Source: Tachypleus tridentatus
Taxonomy: Eukaryota; Arthropoda; Merostomata; Xiphosura; Limulidae
Direction of reading: 5' to 3'
NCBI RefSeq assembly: GCF_004210375.1
Contig: NC_134830.1
Span: 65,326,326 to 65,390,325 of the forward strand
Length of the DNA stretch: 64,000 bases
The notes beneath the pieces are model-generated. The model did no database searches, was not told where the DNA came from, and worked only from the letters and a program-made list of their open reading frames with translations. A program made the translations under genes and the position numbers. This document shows positions 57,470-64,000 of this stretch, one piece after another. The first letter of the stretch is position 1. Every line of letters starts with the position of its first letter.

Positions 57470-58190
57470 ATTGGTAAATGTGTATTGAACAAATCATGTC
57501 TGTTCCTTAAATATGTAGAAGATTTTCGATAGTAATAATGCACAGTATATGTTTTAGAAAAACACTAATTTATCTTAGAATATTGTTGAACTGTCGAAAA
57601 TGTCCCCTTAAAGTTTATAATTACATGCGCCAAGAGACAGAAATAAAATACTTTTTGATTGCTTCAGTCAGTATACTATAAGCTTTGAAGGTATAATTGT
57701 AACAAAAGCTTATTAATTGGAATACTACAGATATTTGACCAGGAACGTTTATAGATTTCGAACACTACAAACTTCAGGGAATTAACTTCGGATATTAGTG
57801 CTTCTACGAGGACATTAGATATTGTCGTCGGGAATATCTCATGTGTGAAGAACACAGCAAGCTAGTATTCCTGTCAAGTAAAGTGTATCATTTTATCAAC
57901 ATAAACTTACTTTGGTCGTTGTGGATCTGGACCGTTCGTAAAATATTCAGTTCCGGGTAGAAAACGAAATATTTTTTGATAATTTGTAAAAAAATATATA
58001 TATAAATAATTATTTGTAGTAACCGTTATTTTAAATTGTATTATTTTGTGTATACTAAAATATATTTGTGTTAATAAAGAAAATTTTGTGTATCAGTTGT
58101 GTTGGCAAGTGTTATAAGTTTGATGCGTATTGACATTTAATTAATTTCTAAATTTAATTTAAAATTTCTGGCTACTTAAAATCATGCTAC
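57470..58190. repeat. dispersed repeat R1, long copy
   Basis: Shared blocks: ATATGTAGAAGATTnTCGA near the left; CAGGAACGTTTATAGATTTC, TTCTACGAGGACATTA, GATCTGGACCGTTCGTAAAA, TAGTAACCGTTATTTTAAAT, TTGTGTTAATAAAGAAAATT and GACATTTAATTAATTTC toward the right. The same blocks, in order, occur at 21,030-21,700, 32,170-32,640, 40,300-40,650, 49,700-50,290 and 62,285-62,840. No ORF. Family unidentified. Confidence 0.68.
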
Positions 58191-59394
58191 ATATTGTACG
58201 TGTCATAATAAATCGGAGACACATCTGAGATAAATTATAATACGTAACAGATCTTACATTAAAAGTAATAAATATATAAAATTTCAGTCAAAAAAGGTTT
58301 ATGCATGGTAATTTGATTGAATAGGATGTTACTGAGAACCCTCAATAAGGATTGAAGAATATAATAACAGCTATATATTTTGTAGTTGTAAAGGAGTAAC
58401 GTAGAAAAAGTATTAGATCAGTGAATGAAATATATTTAAGCCTTGTTTTTCTCATATTCCTATAATGTATAGAAACATTTTCTGTATCCTTTCTTCATTA
58501 AGCTAATATTTAAGGTTGTTTTATTTAGTTAGAAAAGGTAATTTAAATGTCTTTTTATGACTAAAGAATCATTATTAGTTATATATTTACTTTACTTTTC
58601 TCGCCTAAATACTTAGGTTTTATGTGATATACATACCTTAAACCAAAATTTAAGAGATTCTGGGAAATGAACCCCACTCATTCTCTAACATAATTGGGTA
58701 TTTCAACATTTTACAAAAGACAAATGATGTAATGAATTATACTAGTAAGGTGAAACAAGCTATGCAGTATGTTAAGCGAATTTAAACAGCCACATAGTTA
58801 AAGTGAATTTCTGAATGTAAACCAAACCTAAATAAACTCGTAATAGTGAAAGTTGCCAAGCCTCAAATAGAATCAGGGCACCAGCTCCTTGTGTCAGTGC
58901 CTTGTGACACTTACTTTAAACGGAACTTAATGTTTCCGAATAAGGAAATTTCTTATCAATATAGTACTTGCTATGCACGTTTTGGTTGTTTCAAGAGCAG
59001 ATTCCCTGGTTAATACTTCAGATATAATTTTCTTTCTTTCAATAATATCGATGTAAACTATAGATATCTACATTTTTTGTATCGTATCCTTATTAAGCTA
59101 ATATATAAGAAATGAAAAATAATTTCAAAAATTTATTGACGCTGTTTAAATAATCTGCTAGGACTCATCTTTTATGCATAGAAGAAATTCACTTTTTCTA
59201 CTATATTTCCTTTCCTATCATCGTATTTTTCAGCGTCAAGATTTCAACTAATGATGTTTTCCATTCAAAAACTGAAAACCTAAATATTTTTAGTGCGGAA
59301 TATCATTCAACTAAATTATTTTATTGCTATCAAAGTAACTTCATGTGATATTTTAAAGTTAGTGTTGTCGATGACAATAAAAGTTCGTGTATCT

Positions 59395-59530
59395 GTGTGT
59401 GTGACCGCTATAGGCTCAAAAGGAAAGAACCTACTAACTTGAAATTTTGCACTCATGGATAATGGACCCTGAGGGTGTGCAACAGGGTATTATTTTATCT
59501 CACTCACATGCGTGCGCGAAGATTATACTG
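59395..59530. repeat. possible short interspersed element of unknown type
   Basis: GTGTGACCGCTATAGGCTCA, AACTTGAAATTTTGCACTCA and ACCCTGAGGGTGTGCAACAG sit in sequence absent from the other units, and it differs in composition from its AT-rich surroundings. I recall similar short repeats in invertebrate genomes but cannot name a family. Confidence 0.3.
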
Positions 59531-60445
59531 TGTAGTATATAGGTTAGATTAACTACTTCTAATATATAGAAAAATTAGTGCGTTTTCGTAACAACGCGTA
59601 GCAACAATAGCTATTACGTCATGTTGATAAACAATAAAGCTTTAGTCTAATATTGTTGTTAGTCTATGTACTTGAAGCATAAAATGAAATGTATAAGCGA
59701 CAAAAGGGGAAATGTTTTTTTTGTTCATTTATCAATAAAGTATATTTTATTACCACTTACAACTTTTATAGCAACAGCTGTGGATTATAATGAAAAAAAT
59801 GTTTGCTGATTTTTTTTAATTTAGAGACTCCGTTTATTTAGTAAGTTTGCAGTTTATTACTAACGTTGTTGACATAATAGAAAATACTTTAATTCAGAAA
59901 TAATTTAAATTTAGAATTAGATCGATATTCTTACTTTCATGATCATTTTTATGTACTTGTTAAAACATGTCAAGCTAATTACCTGTGCAAGGCCAGTTAG
60001 TTACGAAATAAATTCTAGAGCCAATTTATCTGTCGATTTACCACTTGTTATCAGATTGACTAATAATGGTGTCAGAAAATTCAACACTCGTCAGAAACCC
60101 TGAACAAGGAAAATAGAAAGAATAAAACTACGCAACTTAAAATAATGGAATGCATATGTATGATGACTTGAAATATTTTTTATTCACACAGAAATCTTTA
60201 TTTATTTATAAATATTATTAGTGTTATTATTTAATGTTATATTTGAGAAACTTAGAAGAACATAATAAATGTTGGTGTTCAGTGTGAATAACAGTAATAA
60301 AAGAAGTCGTATTTTTAAGATGTGAAAGAAAAATTATTCGAAGAATATTTTTTGGAAACAGAAAATATATTATAACTTATTTTATTTTAGTGATTCTAAC
60401 TTATAAAAGTATACTAATAATATCTAACAAAAAATAACATACCGT

Positions 60446-60684
60446 AGTCTCGTAATCCGAGGGTCGCGGGCTCGATTTCCGTCACACCAAACATGTTTAT
60501 CCTTTTAGCCATGGAGACGTTATAAAGTCACGGTCAATCCCACTATTCGCTGGTAAAAGAGTAGCCCAAGAGTTGGCAGTGGCTGGTGATGACTAGCAGC
60601 CTTTCCTCTTATCTTACATTGCTAAATTAGGGACAACTAGCGTAGATAGCCCTCGTGTAGCTTTGCGCGAAATTCAAAACAAAT
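60446..60684 (+). mobile_element. 5'-truncated SINE family A with 8-bp TSD
   Basis: Begins in the tRNA-like head (TCTCGTAATCCGAGGGTCGC), contains a box B (GGGCTCGATTTCC) and the full body and tail. Flanked by CATACCGT at 60438-60445 and 60685-60692. Confidence 0.87.
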
Positions 60685-62284
60685 CATACCGTTGTGTTTC
60701 CCATCTTTAACTTAACCATGAGTCTATTGTTGAATTTTAATTTCTTAATATAATTTCGGCCTAAGATTAAAGTTTTAACCTACAACAGTGGTGAAGTTCC
60801 TATTGTAGATAGAATAGTAATGAGCAGTTAAGTACAGTTAATTAAAGTAAATAAGCGTGGTATTATAGTTAATATTTTGGAAAATAAAACAGAAATGTTC
60901 TATTTATATTAAAATCAATTATTTATGTATATATTTATGCAATCACCATTCATAAAAGCTTTAGTACAAAAGTATAGTTTTTTTGTGTTTTTTTTTGTAA
61001 ATTAGGCCTAATACTATAAATTTATCATATTTTACACGACTGATTTAAAACCTATAGCATATCATAATAGATGTGACTCTATTCAGATCTTTAACTCGCA
61101 CTTGGGATGGTTTAACAATAACAATGACAGATGATAACTTTATGTCAAATGGTGCAATAGGTATAAAGAATAATCGAATGGAACGAAATTGTTTTGTAAT
61201 CGAATGCAACAAGTTACATTTAAAATCACAAATTCTTTCCACACCAGTTCTCAAACGAAATTTTAGAATGATCCAGAAGAAATAAGAATATACAAGTAGT
61301 GAATGAATATGGTAAGGTCGTTGATTTATACCAGTGGTAAATAACTTAATATTTAAGCAAATTGTATAATTTCCCTGTCATTCTTAGCATAACATAAATA
61401 CAGTTAAAACATTCTGTGTAAAGGTTCAAGTTACACATCAACCTGTCATGAAGATCAAAATCAGTCAAGCCTCCAAAGCTGTAAAATGGCACACGTGTTT
61501 AAAGTATATTTTATAATCTTAAAAAGTTTACAATATCACTGTGTTATATTTATTTGCATTATATGTGTTATTGGAAACATTTATCATTAACATTAAGATA
61601 AATCAAAGTAACGATAAATACTACAGTAGGGTCATTCGGTAACTATTGCAATAGTTTAACGTAAATCGGTAGTTCATGTTTCGTGCTGCTAAAGGTCTTT
61701 AAATTGCGTTCAATTAGGCATAAAGGCTAGAGTACCTGGTATACATTATTTTGGTATTAATTTATAATGTACGTTTATTGTTTGTATCTTTCAGAAATCA
61801 ACCATCTGAAGTACATTATTGAAAAGACAGACGAATTACAAGTACTATAATACAAGTAGAGATGGAGCTACGTGCTCCTTAAAGATTTAAACCAGGTTCA
61901 AATTGTACACCAACAACGGCATAGATGATAGTGAAACAGTAGTTGGGAATCAATATATTTTCGGGGGTATTCTCATACAATGGTGCCAGTAATACAACAT
62001 AAACATGAAGTTACACTTACTACTGGCAAGAATTAATAGAATATTATCAGCTATTCCAGGAAAATATTAACAGTAGATATGGTGAAATGATATCTTGACA
62101 GGAAAGTTTCCTATAGAACTATCATAACAATGGCATGAGTTTTATGAGCTAGTGCATAAACTGAAAGATCAAAAGATGGCAAAACAACTTGATTGTTTTT
62201 GGTGAGTAATTATACAAGAAATTTGTAACAATGTTTCTTAAATGCTTGTTAATAAATTATCACATATAATTGGATAGCTACAGT

Positions 62285-62840
62285 CAGTAGGCCGTAGGCC
62301 TAGGAAGTTATAAATGTGACTAACGTCTACTAGTCGGAAAACTACCAAATTGGACCAGGAACGGTATAGATTTCGAACATTACAAACTGTTCAACCTCAG
62401 TGAATTACTTTGAACGTTAGGATTCCTACGAGGACATTAAATATCTCCGTCGGAAAGAAATGAACTTGTTGTAATCTGTGCGAGGCCAACTGAACTAACT
62501 AGCGTAAGCGAGGAATGATATATCAACTCAGAATTAATTTTATCGTCGTTATTTAGATCATCGATAAAATGTTCAGTTCTAGAACAGATAGAAGATTCAG
62601 TATTGTTTAAATATTTGCAAAACTCTTATATATAAACAATCATTCGTAATAACTGATAGTAATAACCGTTACAACATATTGTATTATTTTTTATTTTTGT
62701 ATGGTAATATATATTTGTGTTAAAAAAGAATAGTGTGTGTATCAATCTTGTTGACAAATAGCATAAATTTAATACATATTAAAACTTAATTAACGACTAA
62801 TCTCGTATTCAAATTTTCGGTTATTTGAAATAATAATACG
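62285..62840. repeat. dispersed repeat R1 copy
   Basis: Contains CAGGAACGGTATAGATTTCG, CCTACGAGGACATTAAATAT, ATCGATAAAATGTTCAGTTC, AGTAATAACCGTTACAACA and the right end TTAATTAACGACTAATC, as in the other R1 copies. Confidence 0.66.
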
Positions 62841-62990
62841 TAATAAAAGTTAGAATATGATTTAAAATGTCTAAATATTAGTTATCAATTACTGATTAAT
62901 TAGTTTTTGCAAAGTAAATTATATGAAAGTGTTTTTGTGTTTTTAGATTTAAAAAGTTGATTAATAACTGATTATTTTAGTGCCTTTCAC

Positions 62991-63115
62991 TCCCAGAGGC
63001 CTAGCGGAATGTCTACAGATGTACAACGGAAAAAACAGAAACGGGTTGCGATACCTGTGGCTGGCAGAGAAGAAATAACCCTTTGTGTAGCTTTGTCCTC
63101 AATTGCAAACAAATC
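62991..63115 (+). mobile_element. SINE family C, copy-3 specific
   Basis: CCCAGAGGCCTAGCGGAATG (box-A-like) and CGGGTTGCGATACCTGTGG (box-B-like), then CCCTTTGTGTAGCTTTGTCC, a tail related to family A. The equivalent place in copy 1 (about 13,590) lacks it; the insertion may extend to about 63,285. Confidence 0.65.
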
Positions 63116-63477
63116 TCTGTATTATTACTGGCCAAATCATTTATATGAGATATACTACAATATATTCATTAAATTATATAATATTTCTTCATTTATATTC
63201 TTTTACGATAGATTTGTTAACAATATGTTTAGATGTATTTTTAAAAAGTCTTTACATACATCTTCCACTGATGAATGTGTGACATAAACCATAAAGAGCA
63301 TGATTTAACGACAGAAAATAAGTTAGGGAGACTTACAACTAAAAATATATCTGAACCTCTAAATGTATTTCCTGGGCTACATAGAGAGAAAAAGTGGGTT
63401 TGGAAAATTAAACACAATCTGACATATCAAAACACATGACAGAAAGAAAAAAGTGTATAACATGAGATTAAAATTAC

Positions 63478-63569
63478 ATTTTCAGAGGAAGAAAAGGTGC
63501 AGGTCCAATTGATAATAAACTCGTTATGCAGACAATGTTGGTTATATATAATGTAAAGCAAGAATCAGG
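63478..63569 (-). pseudogene. copy-3 exon 9
   Basis: Open over all 92 nt with acceptor TTTTCAG and donor AAAAT|GTAATT. It encodes TNIVCITSLLSIGPAPFLPL. Intact in itself, but it belongs to a gene broken in neighbouring exons. Confidence 0.82.
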
Positions 63570-63831
63570 CTGAAAAGCAACAACATAAGATCATGGAAAG
63601 TCTGTTTCAATTAGCGGAGATTTGTTACTAATTCTACTTTTATTTTTGGTTGAAGTGTTAGTATTTAAATGCGTTTCATGAATACTGCATATCTACATTT
63701 ATCAAAATTATATATTCCTGGCTTTTTATTTAAAATAGTGGTTACTTTTTAATTCAAGTATAATAATTCATCTTTGTAAAACAAATTCATGTATATAAGT
63801 GTAATAATTTAGGTAAATCTGATATACTCAC

Positions 63832-63930
63832 AGTTTTGTCATAAATATATCCCAAAACAAGAGTTCCAGCTGCATACATTTCACCAGAAACGAGAAATGT
63901 TAGTCCAACAATCTATAGTGCTAGACCAAA
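63832..63930 (-). pseudogene. copy-3 exon 8 with stop codon
   Basis: Same length and splice sites as copy 1 exon 8. It reads FGLAL, then TAG (63913-63915) where copy 1 has PSV, then continues IVGLTFLVSGEMYAAGTLV to IYDKT. Confidence 0.84.
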
Positions 63931-64000
63931 CTACTTGAAATAAATAAACAATTCTTCAGAAATAAATAATATTTCATTCGATATTAACCCGAATGTGTTA

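Larger units (their letters stand above)
58200..62280. other. no gene; long gap between pseudo-exons 10 and 9 of copy 3
   Basis: In copy 1 the exon 10 to 9 interval is 1.5 kb; here it is 6.2 kb. Much of the extra DNA (about 59,100-62,250) has no counterpart in copy 1 and holds the SINE at 60,446 and the element at 59,395. A 70-codon open frame at 61,073-61,285 has no recognised relatives. Confidence 0.5.
56145..63930 (-). pseudogene. SLC18B1-like pseudogene, copy 3 (runs out of window)
   Basis: Exon remnants 13 (about 56145-56180), 12 (56453-56546), 11 (56672-56746), 10 (about 57195-57291), 9 (63478-63569) and 8 (63832-63930). Lesions: truncated exon 13, a 1-nt deletion in a G run of exon 12, a TAA in exon 11, a lost donor and TAA at the end of exon 10, and a TAG at 63913-63915 in exon 8. 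Exons 9 and 12 retain good splice sites. Exons 7 to 1 would lie to the right of the window. Confidence 0.86.
46900..64000. repeat. tandem unit copy 3 (partial in window, rearranged)
   Basis: Starts with the same junction sequence as position 1 and runs colinear with copy 1 to about 5,250. It then contains a block that matches copy 1 24,935-26,540, and resumes at the equivalent of about 9,560. It runs off the window at the equivalent of about 14,310. Confidence 0.82.

Noticed and set aside
1-64000. CRISPR array, bacterial operon, phage or integron
   Set aside because: The repeats are dispersed SINEs and large tandem units, not short direct repeats with spacers. Genes are split by GT-AG introns and there are no prokaryotic genes.

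Overview
The window is AT-rich, intron-containing animal DNA with no bacterial features: no operons, ribosome-binding sites or long continuous ORFs. It is packed with tRNA-derived SINEs whose tail (TAGCCCAAGAGTTGGCGGTG... TAGCTTTGTGCGAAATTC) I associate with horseshoe crabs. I therefore infer a chelicerate, most likely a horseshoe crab, but the species cannot be fixed from sequence alone.

The main content is a tandem array of one duplicated unit. Unit copy 1 covers about 1-29,100, copy 2 about 29,100-46,900, and copy 3 from about 46,900 past the window end. Copy 1 carries an apparently intact minus-strand gene (23,746 to 11,167) that I assembled by hand from 13 coding exons. All junctions are GT-AG with consistent phases, giving a 515-residue 12-TM major facilitator transporter of the SLC18B1 type (vesicular polyamine transporter family). 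Copy 2 keeps only decayed exons 13, 12, 11, 10 and 3. Copy 3 keeps exons 13 to 8 in this window, with stops, a frameshift and a lost splice site. Both are pseudogenes.

Near the 5' side of each unit, on the plus strand, sits a decayed exon encoding the C-terminal end of an adenylyl cyclase C2 catalytic domain (27,549 and 45,390). It is followed by a conserved but broken stretch of unknown coding potential (28,480-29,200 and 46,210-46,900).

The rest is mobile-element DNA. A Penelope-like element reverse-transcriptase remnant sits at 6,980-8,130 and is duplicated at 34,650-35,760. Two copy-specific insertions carry hammerhead-ribozyme-like motifs (4,681-4,846 and about 54,955-55,070), one of them inside a near-perfect foldback with a 13-bp target-site duplication. 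There are at least three tRNA-derived SINE families, including one chimera with a different 3' tail, and a dispersed repeat family of about 0.2-0.7 kb. Several SINEs have target-site duplications and empty sites in sister units, so they inserted after the duplication. The units also differ by large deletions, an out-of-order 1.3 kb block and a roughly 115-bp micro-inversion at the unit junction.
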